Source: Thioalkalivibrio nitratireducens DSM 14787
GTDB taxonomy: Bacteria; Pseudomonadota; Gammaproteobacteria; Ectothiorhodospirales; Ectothiorhodospiraceae
DNA length: 64,000 bases
NCBI RefSeq assembly: GCF_000321415.2
Contig: NC_019902.2
Coordinates: 620,001 to 684,000 of the forward strand
Direction: 5' to 3'
How positions within the stretch are numbered: the first letter of the stretch is position 1; each line of letters opens with the position of its first letter. The position numbers and the translations under genes are program-made. The notes under the pieces were generated by a model. It saw only the letters and a list, made by a program, of their open reading frames with translations. It made no database searches and was not told where the DNA came from. This document shows, one piece after another, positions 1 to 6,932 of this stretch.

Positions 1-1
1 C

Positions 2-250
2 GACAAGGACGCGCGCAATCTCGCCAAGCACGGCGTGTCGCTCGCAGAGGCCTCGAGACTCGCGTGGGATACGCTTCTCGCTTGGGAAGACCGGCGGAAG
101 CACTACGGTGAACCGCGTATGGCGGGACTTGCTCTGATGAACGACCGGCTCTACTCGGTAGTCTATGTAGAACGAGGGGCAAGACGCCGTATCATCAGCC
201 TGCGCAAGGCCAATCGGCGTGAGGTAAAACGTTATGCATCTGAAAACTAA
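2..250 (+). CDS. brnT: BrnT-family ribonuclease toxin, 5' end outside the window
   Basis: The reading frame is open from the first bases (DKDARNLAKHGVSLAEA) and ends at 250, so the N-terminus is cut by the window edge. The NLAKHGVS motif, the GEPRMAGLALMNDRLYSVVYVERG core and the RIISLRKANRREVKRY tail are characteristic of BrnT (DUF497), a RelE-fold RNase of type II TA systems. A GTG at 35 would give a 71-aa product, but the conserved upstream residues argue that it is internal. It overlaps brnA by 17 nt, the usual toxin-first order of brnTA operons, so autoregulation by the BrnTA complex is expected from the family. Confidence 0.88.
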   Translation, partial: DKDARNLAKHGVSLAEASRLAWDTLLAWEDRRKHYGEPRMAGLALMNDRLYSVVYVERGARRRIISLRKANRREVKRYASEN

Positions 251-533
251 ATCGGGCCGAAGGGTGATCCTGCCCACACCCGAGGAGGATGCGGCCATTA
301 CGGCAGCCGCTGCGGACGATCCCGACAACCCTGTCCTGAGCGATGACGAGTGGGACGAAGCCCGGCTTCGTGCCGTCCGCCCCGAGCCCGATACGGGCAA
401 GGATCGCGTAGCGGTTCGTCTCTCCGAACAGGTTGTGCAACGTTTCCGTGCCACGGGTTCCGGCTGGCAAGGGCGCATGGACGCGGCCTTGCAGGATTGG
501 CTGAAGCATCACAAGCCGGAGCAATTGCCATAG
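234..533 (+). CDS. brnA: BrnA-family antitoxin
   Basis: A 99-aa acidic protein starting inside the end of brnT. The C-terminal half (VAVRLSEQVVQRFRATGSGWQGRMDAALQDWL) is a ribbon-helix-helix-type DNA-binding region typical of BrnA, and the acidic N-terminal half would wrap the toxin. Translational coupling to brnT is implied by the overlap. Family knowledge says it neutralises BrnT and represses the operon. A REP-like palindrome (GTAGGAGCGAGCCCCGCTCG and GCGCCGCAGGCGCGGC) follows at about 549-592. Confidence 0.87.
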   Translation: MHLKTKSGRRVILPTPEEDAAITAAAADDPDNPVLSDDEWDEARLRAVRPEPDTGKDRVAVRLSEQVVQRFRATGSGWQGRMDAALQDWLKHHKPEQLP

Positions 534-548
534 CGCCGATGCCCTCGT

Positions 549-592
549 GTAGGAGCGAGCCCCGCTCGCGAACGCGCCGCAGGCGCGGCTGA
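549..592. repeat. REP-like palindrome, family GTAGGAGCG(A/T)GCC
   Basis: A short intergenic repeat with two palindromic halves. Related copies occur near 1919-1963, 4600-4625, 6885-6915, 10057-10100, 46371-46462, 51795-51962, 59040-59205, 61011-61103 and 62490-62530, always between genes. This is the Pseudomonas-style REP class often associated with RAYT transposases. Confidence 0.7.
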
Positions 593-655
593 GCCCGGTG
601 CACCGCCCAACGCCGATTGGCGTGCAAGGCACGCTCCCACAAGTGAGACAGCGTC

Positions 656-1087
656 ATGCATGCCTTCGTTTATCCAATCGCCTTGATCGACGATCCGGAC
701 GGCGGCTTCGTGATGGCCTGCCGGGACCTGCCCGAAGCCATCACCCAGGCCGAGAACCGCGCTCAGGCACTGGAAGAGGCGGAAGGTGCCTTGCAGGCCG
801 CGATCGAAATGCGTATCCAGGACGGCACGGCCATCCCGACGGCGAGCCGCCCGAGGCGTGGAGAACTCCTGGTGGCCGTACCCATCGGCACCGCGATGAA
901 GGCGGCCTTGTATCTCGCCATGCGCGAGCAGGGCGTCAGCAAGAGCGAACTGGCCCGTCGGCTCGGCGTGAACGAAAAGGAAGCCCGACGCATGCTGGAT
1001 CCGAGGCACAGCACCAAGGTCCCGGCGCTTGAACACGCGCTACACATACTGGGCAAGCGGGCGGAACTGCGCGTAAACGGCCTGTGA
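656..1087 (+). CDS. HicB-family antitoxin with C-terminal HTH, no adjacent hicA
   Basis: A 143-aa protein. Residues 1-60 form the HicB fold (FVYPIALIDDPDGGFVMACRDLPEAITQAEN), and residues 80-130 look like an XRE/arc-type helix-turn-helix (GVSKSELARRLGVNEKEARRML). HicB proteins normally pair with the small RNase HicA. No hicA lies immediately upstream or downstream in the same unit; the nearest is the interrupted one at 1256. It may therefore be an orphan antitoxin or repressor. The ATG is retained because residues before it have no support. Confidence 0.8.
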   Translation: MHAFVYPIALIDDPDGGFVMACRDLPEAITQAENRAQALEEAEGALQAAIEMRIQDGTAIPTASRPRRGELLVAVPIGTAMKAALYLAMREQGVSKSELARRLGVNEKEARRMLDPRHSTKVPALEHALHILGKRAELRVNGL

Positions 1088-1255
1088 TCTCGGCGCAAGG
1101 GGTCCAGCGCAAGGGGTCAGACCCCGGCTCGAAGCCCCCGGTTCGAAGCTCCGAACGCCGATGCGCGCGCAGGCACGCTCCCGCAGGGGTAATTCGCGCG
1201 GGAAGGGAAACCCCGAACCCTGTCCTCTACTCGACACCGGAACCAGGGATGGAGA

Positions 1256-1650
1256 ATGGGAAGATACTCTAAGCTCAAGGCGGTCATCCTCGCGGGGACC
1301 GCCGACGCCAATGTGGATTTCGCTGCCTTGTGCCAGCTTCTGGTTCGGCTCGGGTTTGAACAACGGGTGAGAGGTAGCCACCATATCTTCACGCGCGCGG
1401 ACATCTAGGGAAACGCTGAAGAACTCGTCATCGCGAGGAGCGAAGCGACGTGGCGATCCATAAGGCACTGATTTCGTGGGTTCCGCTTGGATTGCCGCGC
1501 TTCGCTCGCAATGACAGGGCCCTTTGTTCAATGTTTCCCTAGGAAATCCTCAACCTGCAACCCAAGGCGAACAAGGCCAAGCCATATCAGGTCAGACAAG
1601 TCCGGGGCATACGGGTGAAATATCGGCTTGGAGAGAGCGATGTCGATTAA
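1256..1650 (+). pseudogene. hicA: hicA toxin gene split by a palindromic element
   Basis: The 5' part (1256-1405) encodes MGRYSKLKAVILAGTADANV...RGSHHIFTRADI, and the 3' part (1543-1650) encodes EILNLQPKANKAKPYQVRQVRGIRVKYRLGESDVD. Joined, they form a full-length HicA/YcfA double-stranded-RNA-binding toxin, including the GSHHIF catalytic-His motif. Between them lies a 138-bp element that introduces a TAG at 1406-1408. The 3' end still overlaps the start of hicB by 11 nt as in an intact operon. The 50-aa product that remains lacks the C-terminal strands, so the toxin is most likely inactive while its antitoxin gene is intact. Confidence 0.85.
1405..1542. mobile_element. 138-bp MITE/REP-like palindromic element inserted in hicA
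   Basis: Its ends are near-perfect inverted repeats (CTAGGGAAACGCTGAA... and ...TTCAATGTTTCCCTAG). The interior carries GTCATCGCGAGGAGCGAAGC and GGATTGCCGCGCTTCGCTCG, mirror-image halves related to the GTCA(C/T)TGCGAGG repeats elsewhere in the window. CTAG at both outer edges could be a target duplication, but restoring one CTAG would leave an in-frame TAG, so the exact boundary or target is unresolved. Confidence 0.75.
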
Positions 1651-1852
1651 GTACGAGCTCATCGTGTACTGGAGTGAAGAGGAGCAGGCGTTCGTGGTCG
1701 AAGTCCCGGAACTTCCCGGTTGCATGGCCGACGGGTCGAGCTACGAGGAGGCCATTGCCAACGCTCAGCGGGTGATCGAAGACTGGATCGACACCGCGCA
1801 GCGTCTGGGGCGCCCCATTCCAGAACCCAAAGGACGCCTGATGTATGCCTGA
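1640..1852 (+). CDS. hicB: HicB-family antitoxin of the broken hicAB operon
   Basis: A 70-aa protein, MSIKYELIVYWSEEEQAFVVEVPELPGCMADG..., the minimal single-domain HicB fold with the hallmark FVVEVPELPGCMADGSSYEEA. The ATG at 1640 is favoured over an in-frame TTG at 1628 because it overlaps the end of hicA by 11 nt, as in intact hicAB. It lacks a DNA-binding domain, so regulation would normally depend on the complex. It is retained although its partner is disrupted. Confidence 0.85.
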   Translation: MSIKYELIVYWSEEEQAFVVEVPELPGCMADGSSYEEAIANAQRVIEDWIDTAQRLGRPIPEPKGRLMYA

Positions 1853-2370
1853 CCAAGCGGCGCGCTGACGGCCGATTCGCGTGCAGGCACGCTCCTGCAA
1901 GGCGGGCTCCCGGACCCTGTAGGAGCGGGCCTCGCACGCGAACGCGCCGCAGGCGCGGCTGAGATGGGTACAAGGTTCGACGCCAACTCGCCTGCGAGGC
2001 ACGCCACAGCGTGCATTTTCCTGGGAAGGGTAACCCGCTGTGAGTGAGCCAATAGACCGTGCGATCTATGCTTTCGCCTGCGCATTCGGCAAGAAACACA
2101 GAAGAATTCGCTCTTCACCATTGCAACTGCCCACCGAACCCGGTACCGTCCCCAGCGGTTCACGGATTGAACGGATCCGTCTGGAACCCATTACCACCGC
2201 GCTCCCAACCGTTTGGAGTCGGCGCGGGGGGCGAACTACCGCGCGTGCAGCGGCGCGAACCGAGGCTCGGATGGCCGCCAAAGGCACCCGGGGATGGCGG
2301 TAGCGTGTCCGAAGCCACAACCTAACGGTCATGGCCAGCGGCCACCCCCGATGATGAAAGAGGCGTAGGC

Positions 2371-2482
2371 GTAGGGCGGAAAAGGCCGAAGGCCGTCATC
2401 CGCCAGCTGGCGCAGGATTGCCGCGGGCGCCTGGGCACTGCGAACGCCGTACGGCGGATGACGCTGCGCTATTCCGCCCTAC
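2371..2482. repeat. Palindromic element GTAGGGCGGAAAAGG...CCGCCCTAC, copy 1
   Basis: A 112-bp unit bounded by GTAGGGCGGAAAAGGCCGAA and GCTATTCCGCCCTAC, which are inverted relative to each other, with inner arms CGTCATCCGCC / GGCGGATGACG. It resembles a non-autonomous MITE/REP. Three further copies lie at 2570, 10511 and 10712. Confidence 0.8.
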
Positions 2483-2569
2483 GGGTCGCCCGGGACACGC
2501 GACAGGCCGGGACTTTCACGCTAACGGTCATGGCCAGCGGCCAGCCCCGATGATGAAAGAGGCGTAGGC

Positions 2570-2681
2570 GTAGGGCGGAAAAGGCCGAAGGCCGTCATCC
2601 GCCAGCTGGCGCAGGATTGCCGCGGTCGCCTGGGCACTGCGAACGCCGTACGGCGGATGACGCTGCGCTTTTCCGCCCTAC
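2570..2681. repeat. Palindromic element GTAGGGCGG, copy 2
   Basis: Nearly identical to the unit at 2371, in the same orientation, separated from it by a short tract containing CTAACGGTCATGGCCAGCGG, which also precedes the other copies. It ends 48 bp ahead of the MarR-EPS gene. Confidence 0.8.
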
Positions 2682-2729
2682 AGGTCACCCCGGACGCGCG
2701 CCGCGGGTTCTTTCACCCAACCCGAACCT

Positions 2730-3068
2730 TTGAAACCCTTCCCCGAAGAAACCCGCCTGAAGGTCATGCGCCTGCTGGCGGAGAACCCCGAGCTCACCCA
2801 GCGCGAGCTTGCGGAAGCGCTCGGCATCAGCCTGGGCGCAACGAACTACTGCCTGCGCGCGCTGATCGACAAGGGGCTGGTGAAGGCCGAGAACTTCCGC
2901 AAGAGTCACCGCAAGCGCGCCTACCTGTACACGCTCACGCCGAGCGGTATCGCCGAGAAGTTGCGCGTCACCCGCGCCTTCCTCGCCCGCAAGCAGGCCG
3001 AATACGAGGCCATCGAACGCAAGATCGAACAGCTGCGCCAGGAACTGCAGGAAGAGGGCCGGCCATGA
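2730..3068 (+). CDS. MarR-family EPS-associated transcriptional regulator, copy 1
   Basis: 112 aa: an N-terminal winged helix-turn-helix (ETRLKVMRLLAENPELTQRELAEALGISLGATNYCLRALIDKGLVKAENF, residues 5-55) and a C-terminal coiled coil (ARKQAEYEAIERKIEQLRQELQEE). This architecture matches the MarR-like regulators found next to exopolysaccharide loci (TIGR04176 type). It starts at a TTG; an ATG at 2766 would cut the first HTH helix. It is followed by a repeat cluster and then fcl, so control of the polysaccharide genes is inferred from context. A second copy at 10876 differs at one residue (K to E in the coiled coil). Confidence 0.82.
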   Translation: MKPFPEETRLKVMRLLAENPELTQRELAEALGISLGATNYCLRALIDKGLVKAENFRKSHRKRAYLYTLTPSGIAEKLRVTRAFLARKQAEYEAIERKIEQLRQELQEEGRP

Positions 3069-3136
3069 CCGGCCCCGTACCGCAGCCATGACGTTAGACG
3101 CCATCGTCACCGCGAAAGAGCCGCAGCCACCCCCAC

Positions 3137-3560
3137 CGTCACTGCGAGGAGCCCACAGGGCGACGCGGCAGCCCCCCTCGTCACTGCGAGGGGGCGAAGC
3201 CGACGCGGCAGTCCACACGCCGTCTGGATTGCCACGGGCCTCCGGCCCTCGCAATGACCATGCAGATGCAACCGTCACTGCGAGGAGCCCACAGGCCGAC
3301 GCGGCAGCCCCCCATCGTCACTGCGAGGAGGCGAAGCCGGCGCGGCAGTCCACACGCCGTCTGGATTGCCACGGGCCTCCGGCCCTCGCAATGACCATGC
3401 AGATGCAACCGTCACTGCGAGGAGCCCACAGGCCGACGCGGCAGCCCCCCTCGTCACTGCGAGGAGGCGAAGCCGACGCGGCAGTCCAACCGCCGCCTGG
3501 ATCGCCACGGGCCGCCAACCCTCGCAATGACCATGCAGATGCAACCGTCACTGCGATGAC
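3137..3560. repeat. Cluster of GTCACTGCGAGGAG palindromic repeats
   Basis: At least five tandem half-units alternate GTCACTGCGAGG(A/G)(G)CGAAG and CCTCCGGCCCTCGCAATGAC. The halves are complementary, so each unit folds as an imperfect hairpin. The 570 bp between the regulator and fcl hold nothing else. The same repeat family is found inside gmd, the beta-CASP gene and tviB. Confidence 0.82.
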
Positions 3561-3638
3561 AGCGGGGTTGGCCTCCGCCCCGCGCGCTGACCTCACCCCA
3601 CTCCCCAGTCCCCACTACCCAATACCCACACCCCACAG

Positions 3639-4592
3639 ATGCCCAAAATCTTCATAGCAGGCCACCGCGGCATGGTGGGCTCCGCCATCGTCCGCGCCCT
3701 CACTGCACGCGGGCACGACCCGGCGCGGATCCTGACCCGCACCCGCTCCGAGGTCGATCTCCTGAATGCGTCGGAAGTCCGCGACTTCTTCGCCGAAGAA
3801 CAGCCGCAGCAGGTCTATCTCGCCGCGGCCAAGGTCGGCGGCATCCACGCGAACAACACCTACCCGGCCGAGTTCATCCACGACAACCTCGCGATCGCGA
3901 CCAACGTCATTCACGCGGCGCACCGGCACGGGGTGCCGAAACTCCTGTTCCTCGGCTCCTCCTGCATCTACCCGCGCCATGCCGAACAGCCGATGCGCGA
4001 GGACGCGCTGCTGACCGGCACGCTGGAACCGACCAACGAGCCCTACGCGATCGCCAAGATCGCCGGCATCAAGCTCTGCGAGAGCTACCGCCGCCAGTAC
4101 GGCCGCGACTACCGCAGCGTGATGCCCACGAACCTCTACGGGCCAAACGACAACTACCACCCCGAGAACAGCCACGTGGTGCCCGCGCTGCTGCGCCGTT
4201 TCCACGAAGCCAAGCAGCAGAACGCGAAGGCAGTGGTGATCTGGGGCACCGGCACCCCGAAGCGCGAATTCCTGCACGTCGACGACATGGCCGCGGCCTG
4301 CCTGCACGTGATGAACCTGCCCGAAGATACCTACTGGGGTGCGGTACACCCGATGCAGAGCCACATCAACATCGGCACCGGGCAGGACTGCAGCATCCGC
4401 GAACTGGCCGAGACCATTGCGCGCGTGACCGGCTACGAGGGTCGTCTGACCTTCGATAGCAGCAAGCCCGACGGCATGCCCCGGAAACTCCTTGACACCA
4501 GCCTGATCCGCTCGCTGGGCTGGCAGCCGCGCATCGCGCTCGAAGACGGTCTGAACGACGCCTACCAATGGTTCACCGAGAACGCCTTCTAG
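3639..4592 (+). CDS. fcl: GDP-L-fucose synthase
   Basis: 317 aa, the usual length for this short-chain dehydrogenase/reductase. The N-terminal Rossmann motif is [13 protein letters not shown] (GxxGxxG). The catalytic triad is seen in GSSCIYP (Ser) and in [10 protein letters not shown] (YxxxK). [20 protein letters not shown] and the C-terminal [12 protein letters not shown] are family signatures. The enzyme epimerises and reduces GDP-4-keto-6-deoxy-D-mannose to GDP-L-fucose with NADPH in the cytosol. Its upstream partner gmd lies 1 kb downstream, with a higBA module inserted between the two, an unusual separation of an otherwise coupled pair. Confidence 0.95.
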   Translation: MPKIFIAGHRGMVGSAIVRALTARGHDPARILTRTRSEVDLLNASEVRDFFAEEQPQQVYLAAAKVGGIHANNTYPAEFIHDNLAIATNVIHAAHRHGVPKLLFLGSSCIYPRHAEQPMREDALLTGTLEPTNEPYAIAKIAGIKLCESYRRQYGRDYRSVMPTNLYGPNDNYHPENSHVVPALLRRFHEAKQQNAKAVVIWGTGTPKREFLHVDDMAAACLHVMNLPEDTYWGAVHPMQSHINIGTGQDCSIRELAETIARVTGYEGRLTFDSSKPDGMPRKLLDTSLIRSLGWQPRIALEDGLNDAYQWFTENAF

Positions 4593-4691
4593 GTGCTGGC
4601 CCCGCCCGCGAACGGGCCGCAGGTGCGCCCATCCACAACACCCGAGGGCACGCTGCGTTGCAAAGGTCCCAAATTGGGACTAGCATGAGAC

Positions 4692-4994
4692 ATGCGGGTC
4701 ATTGCCCATAGAACGCTACAGGCTTTCTGGCGGCAGCACCCCCAGGCAGAGCAGCCGCTGAAAGCCTGGTACGACGAGGCCAGAAAAGCGTCCTGGCAAA
4801 CGCCGGCAGACATCAAGGCGCACTACCGTAGCGCGAGTTTTGTCGGCAACAGCCGCGTGGTGTTCAACATCAAGGGCAATGACTACCGCCTGATCGTGGC
4901 CGTCGCCTACCGGGTCGGGATCGTGTACGTCAAATTCATTGGCACCCATGCGCAATACGATGCGGTGGATGCCGCCACTGTAGACATCAACTGA
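4692..4994 (+). CDS. higB: HigB-family mRNA interferase toxin
   Basis: A 100-aa basic protein (MRVIAHRTLQAFWRQHPQAEQPLKAWYDEARKASW...). The sequences SFVGNSRVVFNIKGNDYRLIV and VGIVYVKFIGTHAQYD are the conserved core of the HigB_toxin family (PF09907), ribosome-dependent RNases. The gene sits between fcl and gmd and is followed 11 nt later by its antitoxin, in the toxin-first order of higBA. TTGGGAC...(T)AGCATGAGACATG just upstream may be part of the promoter. Confidence 0.92.
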   Translation: MRVIAHRTLQAFWRQHPQAEQPLKAWYDEARKASWQTPADIKAHYRSASFVGNSRVVFNIKGNDYRLIVAVAYRVGIVYVKFIGTHAQYDAVDAATVDIN

Positions 4995-5005
4995 AGGTCA
5001 GGAGC

Positions 5006-5377
5006 ATGGAAATCAAACCGATTCGCGACGAGCCAGCCTACCGCGAAGCCTTGCGGGAGATTGCCGTGCTCATGGAATCCGATCCTGCGCTGGGCACGCC
5101 GGAAGGCGACCGGCTGGACGTGCTTTCGACCCTCGTGGAAGCCTATGAAGCACGCACGTTCCCAATGGACCTGCCGGACCCTGTTGAAGCCATCCTGTTT
5201 CGCATGGAGCAGCAGGGCCTCAGCCCCAAGGATCTGGAGCCAATGATTGGGAAACGTAACCGCGTGTACGAAGTGCTGAGTCGCAAGCGGCCGCTGACGC
5301 TGGCCATGATCTGGCGCCTGCATAACACGCTGGGCATCCCTGCCGAGAGCCTGATTCGCCGGCCGGCAGAGCGCTAA
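5006..5377 (+). CDS. higA: HigA-family antitoxin
   Basis: A 123-aa protein with an N-terminal toxin-binding part (MEIKPIRDEPAYREALREIAVLMESDPALGTPEGDRLDVL) and a C-terminal XRE HTH (GLSPKDLEPMIGKRNRVYEVLSRKRPLTLAMIWRLHNTLGIPAESLI). This is the COG5499 architecture that pairs with the PF09907 toxin upstream. AGGTCAGGAGC precedes the ATG as a ribosome-binding site. It is expected to neutralise HigB and repress the operon. Confidence 0.92.
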   Translation: MEIKPIRDEPAYREALREIAVLMESDPALGTPEGDRLDVLSTLVEAYEARTFPMDLPDPVEAILFRMEQQGLSPKDLEPMIGKRNRVYEVLSRKRPLTLAMIWRLHNTLGIPAESLIRRPAER

Positions 5378-5447
5378 CTGCCTGTGTTGCGTGGTTTGCC
5401 ACGCCGCCCGCGACCTTCGTGAAGCCCAACGCAAATCCTGAGAAGGA

Positions 5448-5592
5448 TTAGCCACGGAAAACACGGAAGACACGGAATTGTTCTAGGTTTTAACCCTTCC
5501 GTGCATTCCGTGTCTTCCGTGGCTACCCCTCTTCCGTGCTTTCCGTGTCTTCCGTGGCCCAAACCCTTCCGTGTCTTCCGTGGCCCAAAATC
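5448..5592. repeat. CACGGAAGACACGGAA inverted repeat array
   Basis: Tandem 10-mers CACGGAA(A/G)(A)CA on one arm and CTTCCGTGT on the other form a long imperfect hairpin ahead of gmd. It is the same style as the ATCCGTGTTC arrays at 13120, 14340, 14800 and 17376, with TTCC in place of ATCC. Confidence 0.75.
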
Positions 5593-5614
5593 CCTTCACC
5601 CCAGGTAACTGTCA

Positions 5615-6841
5615 GTGACCAAAACCGCACTCATCACCGGCATCACCGGCCAGGACGGCGCCTACCTCGCCGAATTCCTCCTCGCCAAGGGCTACACCGT
5701 CCACGGCATCAAACGCCGCACGAGCCTGTTCAACACCGACCGCATCGATCACCTGTACCAGGATCCGCACGATCCGGACCGGCGCTTCGTCCTCCACCAC
5801 GGGGACATGACCGACGCGACCTCCCTGATCCACATCATCCAGAAAACGCAGCCCGACGAGATCTACAACCTCGCCGCGCAGAGCCACGTGGCGGTGAGCT
5901 TCGAGGAACCCGAATACACCGCGAACTCCGATGCCCTCGGCGCGCTGCGCGTGCTCGAGGCCATCCGCATCCTCGGCCTCGAAAAGAAGACCCGCTTCTA
6001 CCAGGCCAGCACCTCGGAACTGTTCGGCAAGGTGCAGGAAATCCCGCAGAAGGAGACCACACCGTTCTACCCGCGCTCGCCGTACGCGGTGGCCAAGCTC
6101 TACGCCTACTGGATCACGGTCAACTACCGCGAGGCCTACGGCCTCTACGCCTGCAACGGGATCCTGTTCAACCACGAGTCGCCGATCCGCGGCGAGACCT
6201 TCGTCACCCGCAAGATCACCCGCGCGCTCGCGCGCATCAAGCTCGGCCTGCAAGACACCCTCTACCTCGGCAACCTCGACGCCAAGCGCGACTGGGGTCA
6301 CGCCAAGGACTACGTCGAGATGCAGTGGCTGATGCTCCAGCAGGAGCGCCCCGAGGATTTCGTGATTGCGACGGGTCAGCAATACAGCGTCCGCGACTTC
6401 GTAAATGCCGCGGCCGCCGAACTCGGCATGGAAATCCGCTGGGAAGGGCAGGGCCTCAACGAAAAAGGCTACTGGCCTAATAGGCCCACAACCGTCACTG
6501 CGAGCAGCCCACAGGGCAATGCGGCAGTCCACACCCCCTCGTCACTGCGAGGAGGCGAAGCCGACGAGGCAGTCCAACCGCCGCCTGGATTGCCACGGGC
6601 CTCCGGCCCTCGCAATGACGGCGAACGTGCCATCATCGCCGTAGACCCCCGCTACTTCCGCCCCACCGAAGTCGAAACCCTTCTCGGCGACCCCACCAAG
6701 GCGCGCGAAAAACTCGGCTGGACACCCCGGATCACCTTCCAGGAACTCGTCGCCGAAATGGTTCGCGAAGACCTCGCCATCGCCCAGCGCGACGATCTGG
6801 TGCGCAATAGCGGCTACACCGTGATGAATCACCACGAATAG
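5615..6841 (+). CDS. gmd: GDP-mannose 4,6-dehydratase with an in-frame repeat insertion
   Basis: 408 aa against roughly 345-375 for the family. The Rossmann motif is [19 protein letters not shown]. The catalytic residues are seen in [12 protein letters not shown] (Thr/Ser, Glu) and [13 protein letters not shown] (YxxxK). [16 protein letters not shown] and [18 protein letters not shown] are Gmd signatures. It converts GDP-D-mannose to GDP-4-keto-6-deoxymannose, the substrate of Fcl. The start is a GTG (MTKTAL). About 46 extra residues (6490-6628) lie between [10 protein letters not shown] and [15 protein letters not shown], normally adjacent. They are encoded by the GTCACTGCGAGG repeat and keep the frame. 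They fall in a C-terminal substrate-domain loop, so activity is plausible but untested. Confidence 0.94.
   Translation: MTKTALITGITGQDGAYLAEFLLAKGYTVHGIKRRTSLFNTDRIDHLYQDPHDPDRRFVLHHGDMTDATSLIHIIQKTQPDEIYNLAAQSHVAVSFEEPEYTANSDALGALRVLEAIRILGLEKKTRFYQASTSELFGKVQEIPQKETTPFYPRSPYAVAKLYAYWITVNYREAYGLYACNGILFNHESPIRGETFVTRKITRALARIKLGLQDTLYLGNLDAKRDWGHAKDYVEMQWLMLQQERPEDFVIATGQQYSVRDFVNAAAAELGMEIRWEGQGLNEKGYWPNRPTTVTASSPQGNAAVHTPSSLRGGEADEAVQPPPGLPRASGPRNDGERAIIAVDPRYFRPTEVETLLGDPTKAREKLGWTPRITFQELVAEMVREDLAIAQRDDLVRNSGYTVMNHHE
6490..6628. repeat. In-frame palindromic repeat inside gmd
   Basis: About one and a half units of the GTCACTGCGAGG repeat, translated as [13 protein letters not shown]...[20 protein letters not shown].... 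The family alignment is interrupted exactly across this tract and resumes at [10 protein letters not shown]. Confidence 0.85.
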
Positions 6842-6932
6842 CCAAGGCGAGCAAGCGATGCGTCATCCCCGGCACGGTAGGGGACTCGCTCGCGAACGCG
6901 CCCCAGGCGCGGCCCTTCTATCCGACGCATAC

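Larger units (their letters stand above)
1961..3120. repeat. 1.16-kb direct duplication, copy 1 (copy 2 at about 10099-11270)
   Basis: Both copies run from a REP remnant and an identical tract (TTCGACGCCAACTCGCCTGC) through two GTAGGGCGGAAAAGG palindromes to the end of the MarR-EPS regulator and the following CGTCACCGCGAAAGAGCCGC. They differ by scattered substitutions and a small indel. The 600 bp ahead of the regulator hold no convincing gene. The stretch 2040-2330 has open frames but no recognisable protein and is best read as a decayed sequence or a long leader. Confidence 0.85.

Noticed and set aside
1100-1130. GGGGTCAGACCCC palindrome as a regulatory site
   Set aside because: It recurs near 8868 in a different context and is a common intergenic motif in such genomes; no gene relation is visible.
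3137-3560. Tandem repeats resembling a CRISPR array
   Set aside because: The units are palindromic REP-like halves of variable length, with no constant-length unique spacers and no cas genes.
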